64,000 bases of DNA from Trichoplax sp. H2 (taxonomy: Eukaryota; Placozoa; Uniplacotomia; Trichoplacea): positions 62,001 through 126,000 of the forward strand of contig NOWV01000174.1 in assembly GCA_003344405.1 (NCBI GenBank), given 5' to 3'. A model generated the notes under the pieces. The model searched no databases and was not told the DNA's origin. It saw only the letters and a list, made by a program, of their open reading frames with translations. The translations under genes and the position numbers were made by a program. The number at the start of each line of letters is the position of its first letter. Positions within the stretch are counted from its first letter, which is position 1. Of the stretch, positions 39,916 to 51,709 are shown one piece after another.

Positions 39916-40529
39916 TCTTTTGTGCCGTTTATGTATAACTTAAATACTTTCTAAGACATTTTAAAAGTTATGTGCAGCACGGTTATGCTATTACATCGTA
40001 TTGAAAGATGGCGTTAACGAATTTATTCCAAAGTTGATAAATAAATTTGTCGTTAATGGAAGCGATTAAAGTAACATTAAAGCAATGTGAGATACTACCT
40101 ATAACAGTGAACTTTAGGCAAAAATATACGATGAAAATGATACCTCAGAGGGGAAATTAGTTGCTTGAGTGATACTTGTGAATATGTAGGAAGTTTAAAC
40201 GATTCTAATTTCCGTCCTCAGCATTATTAATATGGACTTCGATCACTAAATCTGATTGAAGTCTGCTAGTGAGCAAAATAAAGCATGCAGTAATGCAATT
40301 GAATAATATAACGCACAGGTCTCCTGACTTCCAAGATCGACATAACACAATGGGGGTAAAAATCCTATCTTATTGAGTATGGCTGACAGTATATCGAATT
40401 ATTACGATTAAGCATACTTTACTATTTACTATTATTGCATGCAAGTCCTAGCTTTCCTCATGGATTTTATAAACTTTTTAAATAATGACGAAATTATTCA
40501 TAGGGACATGTCATATCTTTGTATCGCTT
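39916..40529. other. Spacer upstream of the diverged DTD1 copy
   Basis: AT-rich, without recognised exons. By position it should correspond to the start of the second duplication unit and may contain unrecognisable remains of NDUFAF5 exons 1-4. Unlike the 5' side of the intact DTD1 gene it has no GTACAGTAC array. Confidence 0.45.
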
Positions 40530-41165
40530 ACAGACTTGTTCTACTCGTACTAATAAGATGTGTTATACACCAACACAATGAATGTTACAGTTAGTATTTA
40601 AGCTTCAATGCTCGAAGTATTATGCCACTTAATAGACCGTCAGCCAATTGGCAATACTGTAGCATAATACGGTATGTGCTTAATTAATTTTAAATTAGCT
40701 TTATGGGGAACTCTTTTGCGATTAACTACTTTCAGGCAATTAGTTTACAGTCAAAACTTGAAAACTACTATTACACTGTAGTGCCAATACTTTACTGAGG
40801 TGAAAAGGTAACATGCCTGTAGAAGAGCAAATAATTTATTAATTATTTAGACAATTACAATGTTGATATAATGCCTTACTATCTGTAGAGGACGTTATTA
40901 CATCGTTATGCTGCCTCATCTGGAACATCGTTGATTGCGATACAATGTTAACACTGTTATATAGAAATGGTGATGATTTAATTCCAGCTATATTACTAAT
41001 TGACTTATTTTTTGGAATCCTTAGAAATCCGACAAATCTCAGATAGCCAATTTGAAATTACTAGTTAATGATGTGGTTAGAAAATTTTAAGTATTTGTCA
41101 TATATAATTATTTGCTGCAGTCTTAAAAAGCTGAACAAGGATCAGTGTAGTAAAATCAAAAAACT
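40530..41165 (+). pseudogene. Decayed copy of NDUFAF5 exons 5-7 with introns
   Basis: Collinear but degraded match to the 3' half of the NDUFAF5 gene. TCAATGCTCGAAGTATT near 40606 matches TCAATGTTCGAGCTACT of exon 5, and GTACTAATA...TTATACACCAACACAA matches the preceding exon 5 part. The intron 5 word AGGTAACATGCCTGTAGAA near 40806 matches AGGTAGCATGCCCGTGGAA. GATTGCGATACAATGTTAAC near 40933 matches the CGAGATACAATGATG of exon 6, GGAATCCTTAGAAATCCGAC near 41014 the end of exon 6, and AGCTGAACAAGGATC near 41130 AGCTGAGCGAGGATC of exon 7. Deletions and stops break the frame. Intron sequence is retained, so it arose by segmental duplication and not by retrotransposition. Confidence 0.8.
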
Positions 41166-41696
41166 ACTTGCGCTTTTGTAGTTTAGGGAAAAAATACGTA
41201 GACTAGTTAGATTACTTAAAAAATTAACTTCCTTTATTACTACTATGCTAGTAATCATTATTTATTTGCTGCGCTGTTGATATTTAGGTGTTTCAATTTC
41301 ATTGATAAATCTAGGTAGTTCTAAGTTCATATACAGCTTTTCTTATTAACTGAATGATTTTAAATGTTTACAGTATAGTAGCAACACTATAATTATAGGG
41401 ATACACGTTTATTTATTTAAATCGCTATGTTTGTTGTTACAAATTGAATTATATATTACAAAAATTATTAAAGATGATTCAAGATATTCTTGCACGCGGA
41501 TAAGATTGGTACTGATTATTCTCATTTAAAAAGATAATTAGGCTACGATGGTTGTCGAGCGTGAATATACGTCCATATAGATGATGTCTTATCTAGACAG
41601 CCTTAAATTCCTAGTAATTATCTTGCCCTTAAAACAATATACATATAAAATTCACCTGCGCAAGATCATTCACGTACGGTAACAGACAACTAAGAC

Positions 41697-43328
41697 CTAC
41701 TTAGCGGTCTGAGGAGATTCTAGTTGGTATGTTACAGGTCCATCATTGCGGATATCAATTTGCATATAAGCACCGAATAATCCATCTAAGTCAGGAGTAA
41801 ACGATTTCAATATTTTTAATATTTTAGTAATATGCGCGAAGCATGTTTCATATATTCAATATTTTATAATGCAGTCAGTACCACATCCACCGACCTTTAA
41901 TTGCTTCAGGTTTATAGGAAGATCTCAGCTGCGATAAGAATTTTTCATAGAGCTGTTTCGATGAATCTGCAGCCATAGCGTTATGGAAATCTAGCTTATT
42001 TCCTTTTAATACACTATACAATGTGAACTAGCAAAAACAATAAATGGAATTTTTATTTCTCAGAAGATCGATTACCGGTCGATGTAGTTCGTATTTTCTG
42101 TGTATGTTGCATTATTACTTATTAGTGATTGCGAATATGTTGAAATTATCTATTCGGTCGGAGCTCTATCACTAAATGATAATTATTAGTAGACCATGCA
42201 TGAGCTAAGCCCTAGAGGCCCATTCAATTCCAGTAAAAGTACAGTACGATAAGTGTATCCAACTAGCATTAAATACCTGCTATGCTAACGAGTTTAGCTC
42301 ATCATAATAGGATTGCAGTTTCCATTTCTAGAATGCCTATCACATACTTGACTGAGTTTATTGTCGTATCACTCACTGAGTCTACTTTCGTATAACTAGT
42401 GTCACGAACAGGCACTACACATTGGCAGCCACTGCCATTTTGCTAATTACGCTGTACTGTATATATATCACTAGTCTATATATTGTCATTACCTGGCTAA
42501 CACATAATATTTCTAAATTTTTTTCCATGACATTCTTTGTCCAACGTTTCTCTCCATCTTCAAATAATCTTAGGCTTAAAACCTTCCTAGAACTGCATAT
42601 ACAAATTATTTCAATCTATTCCTTTTCATACATTTTAAAACAAGAGACTGATTTCATATTAAGAGTACACCCTATTCACTTTAGGTAAACATAAGGAGAA
42701 ATGATTAGATTATTAAGAGATTTTATCTGACGTCTAACATGTAATCAAGATCTTTATCTGTGTCATATCTTGATATGCCAATCAATATACAGAGTCCTCT
42801 ACCGATTGAGCTGATTAATTCACCATCAACTAGAATAGCATTATGTTTGAAATACATGAGATTAGTTACGTTAAGGCAAACATTCATTCGCTACGCAGTC
42901 TAACTACAGTACTACTTGATAAAAGCGTCACTGTACTCGGTCGTTTTTAAATGCATGCTATGATACAGCGTCTTTAATTTCGTTTTAGATACATTCACAG
43001 GGGGAAATTATAACTAAAACTAACGTGCAAATACAGTAGTTTATACCGATATCTACTAAAATATCTGATACGGAAATAATATTGCTGTAGTTTACTATCA
43101 CAGAAGAAGAAATTTAATAGCAAGCTATCGATGGAATCATTCCACCTTGAAATTGCAGAAACATATAGTCCTCTATACTGTAGTAACTGTACTGTACTGT
43201 AGACTACCTTACAGTACATCTAGGTAGTCATTTACTTCTTTAGCAGTCGTCTACCGCATATCATCTCCAACACCTAACAACTAACCTGTCACACTAGCAG
43301 CTGTAACACGCTGGATTAAAGCTTTCAT
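41697..43328 (-). CDS. DTD1: D-aminoacyl-tRNA deacylase 1
   Basis: Cytosolic chiral-proofreading enzyme that hydrolyses D-aminoacyl-tRNAs (and glycine mischarged on tRNA-Ala), preventing D-residue entry into protein. Five exons, read leftwards: 43286-43328, 42739-42829, 42493-42592, 41895-42027, 41697-41785. They give 151 residues, the length of the catalytic core; the longer C-terminal tail of vertebrate DTD1 is absent. Visible hallmarks are the start MKALIQRVTAASVTVDG, SSIGRGLCILIGIS, LRLFEDGEKRW, the SQ|FTL motif split by an intron, KGNKLDFHNAM, and the Gly-cisPro motif in FGAYMQIDIRNDGPVT, ending QLESPQTAK. The gene is head-to-head with CFAP70. Introns carry a few GTACTGTAC words (near 43190). 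Confidence 0.96.
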
Positions 43329-44333
43329 GTCTTTCTACTAACTGTTCATATAAATAATAATTTTGAATTCGTTTTATTCAGGTCAGTTTGCCTTGCTTCT
43401 AAGTGTACTGTATAGAATTGAGGGCTTATAGCATGCAAAATATGATTCGCCAGGTTTCATCAATAGTTATGGAGATGGTTATTGCACTACTAAGACATGG
43501 AGGTGTCTCATACAAACGTCCATTATTTACAGTTAAAGCTAAGCCAGAGCACAATGTCGCATACGCCAGCATTAGCCGACAATACTGTCGACCACGAATG
43601 ACTGTTATAGTGTACAGTGTACAATACAGTATATTGTACATCGCACTGTACTGTACACTTGGGATTCTACCGTACTGTACAGTGTACAGTACAGTACAGT
43701 ACTGTACTGTAGATGCTTCTCCCAAAGAGACTCTAGTACAGTACAGTACTGTACTAAAACTTACTGGAACCTTTCGTCCTGGAGGACTACTGTACAGTAC
43801 AGTACACTGCCAATTTCGAACAAGATAACTCTTCAAAGACGAACGCTAACGCCAAGATAGCTACTGGCGTCACTATAATAATGAAGCCAACATCGCTCTT
43901 TCTTCGATGGAAATATTCTCTCTGCGGTATACTGTTCGTTGTATGACTGCAGTCGAACTTAGTAACAAGTGGCCACAGTAGCAGCTGCATCAACAAGTAA
44001 CACACAAGAGCCATGTTGTATCGTACTACAGTCTACAGTACTCTGCTGCATGGCGCGTACTGTACGGTCAAGGAGCGTTAGTATACCTTTATGCGCAGCT
44101 GCGAACAAAGTTACTATGGAAACATAGGTAACTTTGCAAGCATGAACAGGATGACTTGTTGTCATTTAATATTAACTGCAAGTACTGGTGTAGATGCTAA
44201 GCTGTTTGCTATACTGCATAAAATTACTATTATAGAAAATACTACTTTAATAATACTCGTATAGCCAATCTACAACAGATCACCTTTTACACTTCACTGC
44301 AAATTAATCAATACGCAAAAGCGTTGATCAATA
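43329..44333. promoter_or_regulatory. Head-to-head spacer between DTD1 and CFAP70
   Basis: About 1 kb between two divergent start codons, expected to contain both promoters. The main feature is the GTAC array at 43605-43810. A smaller set (CTACAGTACTC, GTACTGTACGG) lies at 44030-44070. Long open frames here on both strands are by-products of the repeat. Confidence 0.5.
43605..43810. repeat. Self-complementary GTAC array
   Basis: Runs of GTACAGTGTACA, CTGTACTGTAC and (CAGTA)n on both sides of short unique stretches. The segment near 43680-43712 reads GTACAGTAC words followed at once by GTACTGTAC words, so it is its own reverse complement over most of its length. Same family as at 33330-33620. 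Confidence 0.85.
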
Positions 44334-47300
44334 ATGGCTAATCAAGAAGATACCGAGAAGAGACAACGGACTTCAGAAACAATCACCATTTCTGTTGTAC
44401 GAGGAAGAAATTTGGTAGGTTACTTCGCCTCTATTATTTATCATTATTAATCGAAAAGACATTAATCAATCAGTAAACTTCATAAAATCCATAACATATA
44501 TTGTATAATAACTGTACAAGTAAGGTGACAGTAAACGAAATTTAATTCTGGCTAATGATAGGTAGTGACTATATGCTGCCAAAATTTTATAGCAAATATC
44601 CTAATCATTGTGTAACTTAAATTTATTTTATAATCTCTATTTTTATCTAAACTTTAGAAAAGTACGAAAAATGAAACATTGACATCTACTGTAAAAATAG
44701 AATTTGGGCATAATGTAATTGGAGAATCCTCAAAAATCGAAGGAAAATCAGACTACACCGTCGATTATAATTATAATGCATCATGGTCGTGCTCCTTAAT
44801 TGATCCCTTAGCTCTTGATGATTTAGTTTACAAGCCTGTTATAGGTAAGAGCAGCTATCTACTATGAAAATATCTGCGATAATATTTCGCTTTTGCTGAA
44901 ATTTGAATTATCATGAAATGTGTACCAATAATTTAAACTATAATATCATTCACTCAAAGACGGTAATGCCTTGTTGTAATCTCATCATTATATTAATAGT
45001 TAGCGTAACGGAAGTTTTATCACGAGAGAGAAAACAGAAGGAAGAACGAAGTATTTTACTAGGCCAAACTTGCATCGATTTGTTACCACTATTGAAAGGT
45101 TGGTCAATTGATGTGGATCAAAGAGCTGCAATAGATTAATCAATATTAAATTATAATCACAAATACGCTCAATAAAAAATTAGGTGAGGAAAGGTTTACT
45201 GTGCGTCAACCTTTATTTCCACCCAATCCACATGCTGATGGTCACACCGATACATTTTCCAATGTAAGTGTTGAGAAATTGTAACCGCTGACTAACAATA
45301 TGATCATAATCAATTTTTAATATATATTCATGTATGCATGTACACGCTACTACTCAATCAACCTAGCTTCCACAGATAGAAGTGGAAATATCAACTGCTG
45401 AGCCATTACTTTCTGAGTCAGAAATTGCTGGAAGGTTAGATTTCGTTTAAAAATTGAAATAATTGACTATATTATAGATGCAATTGATCACTTGCTAATT
45501 TAAGTTTATAATTTCTTTTATTTCTATGAAATTAGTAACATGTTTAGCTTTAGAGTTGAGTCAGCTTACGCTGTTCCTGAAGTATGGCATCAGAGTAATT
45601 TAGCGTATCATTACGTAACTGCAACCCCTATTCCGGTTAGTCAAGATAAAGAAGTGTACGCTACAATTGCTAACGGCAACTTGAAAAGTGCCATGGAAAG
45701 AGAAGGGCCTGGAGCTCAGAGAAAATGGGCTAGTACCATCAATATAACAAATCATGCAAGCTATATTATCAATAGGTAGATTAATAGCTGATAACACAGT
45801 CGATTCATATATTGTAATTTATTAGATTTGTATTACTAATAGTTAGGTTATATAGCTTGAACGTCAATATTAATCTAAAGTTTTAAATATTCTTAGCAAC
45901 TTACCAGTCGTTCCATTCAAAGATGAAGACGGCGATCTAACAAAAAGAGAGGTAATCATATTATTTATTTTATGTGACTATGGCTGAAGTTATTAACATA
46001 TCATCATATATATATACATATGTATCAGGATCATCAATTTCGAGTGGAATGCGAAACCGACAGATCACGCGTTACCTGGAACGCAGAGAGACGCTGCTGG
46101 ATGGATTCAGATGCCGTTTCTATGTAAATTACACTCTTGTATATAAAAGATCTTACAGATGGTATTAAAAACTATTGTATACTTAATTCTTATCTATTCT
46201 ACTTATTCTTTAGCTTTAAAACTAGGATTGCTCATCATCGGGTTTGGCCTATTGAAATTATGAAAGTTTTACCACAAACACAAACAAAGACGAGGAAGGG
46301 TGCTCATGAAGAAGAACTATCAATACATTTCCATGGCGTTGCTTACGTTGATTTTGCTCCTTTATTATACCCTGGAGGTAAGCCAGCCGTACCCTTAATC
46401 ATTTACATGTAGCCGTCAATAACTTTCGTGCATCGATGTAATTAATTTCTATTTCGTAGCTCAAAGACTTCGTGGTGCATATTTAGTACAACCCTTTTCA
46501 GAGAGTGAAATACAGGATAAGGTAATTTAATTCATCGTAAAAATGAAAATATGAATTTAAAATTATGTAACGACTCTGTAATTTAATCATGCAATATTTT
46601 TCAATCGTAGGTCGAACATCGTAGTATTGCTGATGAAGCGGCACAAATTGTTAGCGGTTTAAATCGCAGCGTTACATCTGCTATTGGCAAAAAAACTAAG
46701 AAAACTACACAGGTACGATCTTTGAGTTAAAATTAATTGGAGTTATAATAATGCCATTAATTGATATACGATGCTATTACTTGCCATAAATATTTAGTCG
46801 GTTACCAATAAACAATCCGACGGAACTGTTGCTGATGGTGATGGAACTGGAACTGAAGCACAGGTATGCGTTATATCTGATATTATTTCTAACAATCAAA
46901 GACAATCGTTAAATCATTAGAATTTATCCTAATTAAATAAGTAATACCTTTTATAATTTGATACAGGCTTATCTTGAAAATAAGACATTCATCATGATAG
47001 AGATATGCTTAGACAAACCGCTTGTACCTAAACGACCACCTTCATCTCTAGCAAAGAGGTGCTTAATAATAAATTATTGCTACTAAAGATAGAATTAATT
47101 GAACTAAATGCCAATAACTTATGTTTACTTTGCATAGAGTTTCAGAATATATTCCACCACGATCAATTTTTCCAACGCGTATTAGAAGTGCTCAAAAAAC
47201 TTTAGACAGTTATCACAAACAAGTTGATCACGTTGCCAAGTTAATATTAAATGAGTATCGGCTTCTGAATAAAGGCATTTTAGGAAATCATCATATGCCT

Positions 47301-50300
47301 CAAGATACAGAAATTGTGGATGAGAGGTAACCATGTATTGACATTAGTACAGTACAGCTAAATTGAAGTTTACAGCATAACTTTACGATGTATAATCATT
47401 CATCTTAGGCGAAAGGAGCTACTTTACGAACTAAATACTTCTGGAAAGTATTTTGCTTTCAAAGAGCAGATGAAGGTATACTCGTATATCCTGTTTATGA
47501 ACACGAAATTGAGTAAATGATATCGTTAACCTAACTAGAAATCATCAGATTATAGTCTATTGTAATAGAAACGTTAATTACATCTACATTTAAGGCTATA
47601 AGTCTTCTGATATTATCTTACGTGCAATATCATAAATATCTAATATATTTTTTATTGTAAAATATGTTACTTTGGCATTTTAATCAACCAATTCATAATC
47701 TTTAATAAATCCTCTGTAAACAAAGTTAAGAAAGCTATGCACGTAATTTATTTAGTACTATCTTACTTCACAAACGTAGTGAGATAATATTAGGTAGTCT
47801 AAACATTAAAATAAAAACGCGTTAGATAATCTAGCAATTTTATCTATATTATTTATTTGATATTCAATTAATTAAGTAATTACTGTACCCTTTAAATTAC
47901 TCGGGCATTTTGGACACTACAGCATGCAATAGTGAAGGTTGTACGAGAAAAGTTTCTAATAACGAAACCTTTCGAAGATAAAGATCAACTTAGTGTAAGC
48001 TATAATCATTTTAAATCCATAAAAATTATCGATAGCCAGTTTATTTCTTGAATCAAAATTATTAACTTTGTGTCTCTGATTAATTATGACTATTTTTTAG
48101 AATTTTCTGAGTGAACTATATTCTTACTTAATCGATGAAATGCATGTTGGCTTAAGCAAGGTTTGTTATGATGAGCAATGATATTCATTGTATCTAAAAG
48201 TTGCTGACAAAGCATTTATAGACGGTTAAATTAAAATTTCTATTAAATATCTATATGGCATAAATTTCAAACTGCAAGGCAATACTCAGTTTTATACTAC
48301 CTATATCAACTGTTTAGGCATTATCAATGAAAGATGATGCACCACCTCCAGTTACTGTGATTGATGCAAACATGATGAAACACTTTGCTAAGGAAGCTGA
48401 AGTATGCTTACAGATATAATATTATCTTTCGTAAATTATAGATTTTAATCTATAGGTATCGAAATTAAGTGATATACAAAATCGCATTTGCAATAGTTAA
48501 TGATCTACTTCCTTTATAATTTATTATAATAGGAGAATGGAAATTATGAACTAGCAGCAAGATATTATCAAGAAGTAATACTTTATAATCACATTTTAGT
48601 TTTAAGAATGGCAATTGTTTACATGCGAAATGATTATCATTTTTCATGATGTTTAACGCGTAAATGGATGATACGTAATTGCTCTATAATAATGGTAATA
48701 ATTTGTTTAATCCGTAGCGACTTGCATGTAATAAGAACGATCCCTGTCACTGGTTCGATTATGGTACATTTTGCTTACTAATCGGCGATATCAATAAGGT
48801 ATTTAACTATATTTATTTACATATTCTAACACTTAAACTATGCTACACGGTAGCCTGGCTCAATAACTGAACTGATTTTATCTCATACTATATATAATTT
48901 AAATTTCAATCATTAGGCGGAAGAATGTTTTAAAGAAGCACTAACAATTAATCAACAATTTGTACCTGGGTATAATATAGCATAATTACCTATCCGATAG
49001 TTACTTGCTATACGATAGAAAACTAAGCTCTACCTCTATTTTCAGTTTAATCCTTTATGGCATTGTTTGTCATATGGATGAGCGAAACGACGAAGCAGAA
49101 ACATTTTTAGAAGCGGCGACTACCGTGGAACATGATAATATCTTGGCATGGACAATCTTAGGTATAATTCCCGATTGCAATCTAGTAGCTAGTTTTTGCG
49201 TAATCAAGCAGTAGTGCACGTATAAATACATAAGCAAAATTTTGATACATTCATTCTTTTAATGGGAATATTCTTTAGGTTTATTTTATAACAGTATCGA
49301 AAAGGAGATATTCGCCGAAATGGCATTAAAAGAAGCTTGTAGATTAAATTTATTACAAGCTGAAAAAATCGATTGCAATAATCTGGAAACGACCAGTGAT
49401 GATCATCAGTTGAATAGTGATGCTAAATTGAATAAAGATAAGGATAAAGAAATTGCTCTTGAAGCTACGGAATCACAAAGCATAGAAGCAGAAATAAGCC
49501 GAACTGTAGCTGAAAGTGACAAGCACGAATCACCAGTCGGCGATCATCAAATCCCAAGTAATTAGAATTAATATCATTTAAGTATTGATTCAGTAACCTT
49601 TCATAAGCCAACAATGATTTTAGCTTATACATTCACACAATTTGAATTTGCTATAAAAGGTACTCATTCGTTGGAAGCAACACCATCGCATTCATTGAAA
49701 GTATCGAATACAACGAGCAAGAAGGGTACAACACAAAAACGAGGTAGTAGACAAGTAAGCAGAGGGAATACATCAACATTCTTACAGGGAAAATCTGGAT
49801 TATCGAATATCGCCGCTAACAAAAATAGAGCTCAATCAGCGCTTAGTGGCGGGTGGTCTAACCCAGACACTGAGATTGGTTCTTTCCCTGCTGGAGTAGT
49901 TCAACCGACTGAGATTCCTCCACCACCACCACGTCCTATAACCCCTATACCTGATCAAAGCACGTATATGCGTGCTGCACAGTTTCTTCTTCGAGTTAAT
50001 GCCTTTCAGGTATAACAGGTTTTATTCTTAAATTGTACATATTCCTAGCATAACTTTATTAGGATCAGAAACACTGCTTCGGTAGCAAGATCCGCCAAAA
50101 CTAGTTATGACTCTTTAAATAATTTCATTCGATTTTCTATTGCAATGACTGTAGATGTGCGAAAAAGCCTTAGGAGCAGAATTAATTCAGTATCCTAAAA
50201 GCGATCTTCCAACGCAGTATTACTTACATTTAGCTCAACTTAAGCTTCAAATGAAACAGTACGATGTGGCTGAAAGAAATATTGAAGAAGCTTTAATCCA

Positions 50301-51341
50301 TGACTATACTGTAGGCATATGGGAATAATAGTCCAACTGAAAATTGAATAATAAGTAAATTAACTATTTCTATAATAACATTTTTATAAATAGAACTCCA
50401 ATTGTTGGGCTATACTTGGCCATATCAAATACTTAACCAGCAATTATAAGGAGGCACGCAGCGCTTATGAACGAACTCTAGCTCTAATAGATACTGCAGA
50501 TAATATGCATATTATCTATCTGAGATTGGCATCAATATATCTGGGTGAAAAATTGGTTAGTAGCAACGCTATAGTATTAGCACCGTAATTTTTTTAGATA
50601 AATAGTATTGCGGATTTATTTTAATGAAATTAATTTCAAAACTTCGTAATGACCATCGTACAAACAGTATGAAAATGCCAAGAATACATTCTTGCTGGCT
50701 TGTAAGCATTCGCCATCCTGCTTATCCTGGCTAGGCGTTGGGATTGCTTGTTACAGGGTTTGTATATTGCATTAGCGGTTTCGTACTATAATTCTTTTAT
50801 GGTAATTTAATTAAACCAAAACAAATGCTGTTATATTATATTTTACTACTATTAGATGGGAGATTTATCAGAAGCAGAAGAAGCTTTATCTGAAGCTAAT
50901 GTTTTAAACAATCATGATGCAGAAGTATGGGGCTATCTTTCATTGGTCTGCTTAAGGGTAAGCAAATTGCGTAGCACTAAGTTGCTAAAATTATTGAATA
51001 GCATTTTGTTTCATACAAGCTAATTTCAACTGTTACTATGATGTATAGACCAATCGGGAAGAGGAAGCTGAACAGGCTTATAAATATGCGCTAAAGGTAA
51101 GTTTCTCAATCTTGTTTGCTAATGTAGGTATGCATCTACTAGCTTATGTTAGTACACGCATTTCGCTTATACGACGATTCCAAACAAAATGTCGAGGTGA
51201 TAATTAATGTACTAATCCTAGACTGCTTAAAACGTAAATTAGGTTGGATTATCCAATAAAGAATTACTTCAAGAGATTAATGAACAGCAGAAAGTGATCG
51301 GATTTGGAAATCCTCTTGTATCTACTATATTATCACAGTAA
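44334..51341 (+). CDS. CFAP70: Cilia- and flagella-associated protein 70 (C2-like plus TPR)
   Basis: Axonemal protein (TTC18) associated with the central pair or outer dynein region and needed for normal ciliary beating. The first exon is 44334-44414 ([20 protein letters not shown]). The second, 44658-44844, starts the C2-like region ([32 protein letters not shown]). Later exons give [20 protein letters not shown] with [64 protein letters not shown] and [20 protein letters not shown]. The TPR part follows: [34 protein letters not shown], and repeats at 50160-51110. A low-complexity Ser/Thr segment with [13 protein letters not shown] (about 49700-49960) interrupts the TPRs, as in orthologues. 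It ends [12 protein letters not shown], stop at 51339. Exon borders between the named blocks were not all resolved. Confidence 0.95.
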
Positions 51342-51709
51342 CATTATTTCAAATGGCACTATTTAACGATTGCATAAGATTACTAGTTCGAAAATGTTAA
51401 TTAATTTTAAGGACATCGACTACGGAATGAACGACTAGTATGTAATTTTTCTGTATGATACACATAATCTAACAATGATGATTGATAAATTTATAGTCAA
51501 TGCTAAGATCGATATTTTACGAACTATAATTTTCGGTGAAATTTAACATTTCATATCATTTATTGTATAACATTCGACTGTACAATGTATTAAATATTGG
51601 TAGAGCATGACAACGTCGTTGCCAAATAAAAATCAATGATTTTAGAAATACGATATCCCCCACTTATTCACTATTGCTTAAGTTAATGGCCATATAAAAC
51701 AAGGCGTAT
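51342..51709. other. Convergent spacer between CFAP70 and ERLEC1
   Basis: 368 bp between two stop codons, AT-rich, presumably overlapping 3' UTRs. No gene or repeat family was seen. Confidence 0.6.

Noticed and set aside
40530-41165. Processed (retrotransposed) NDUFAF5 pseudogene
   Set aside because: The matches include intron 5 and intron 6 sequence, so it is a segmental copy.
43403-44165. Long overlapping open frames on both strands (up to about 140 codons)
   Set aside because: Generated by the GTAC array in the DTD1/CFAP70 spacer; no family resemblance and mutually exclusive strands.
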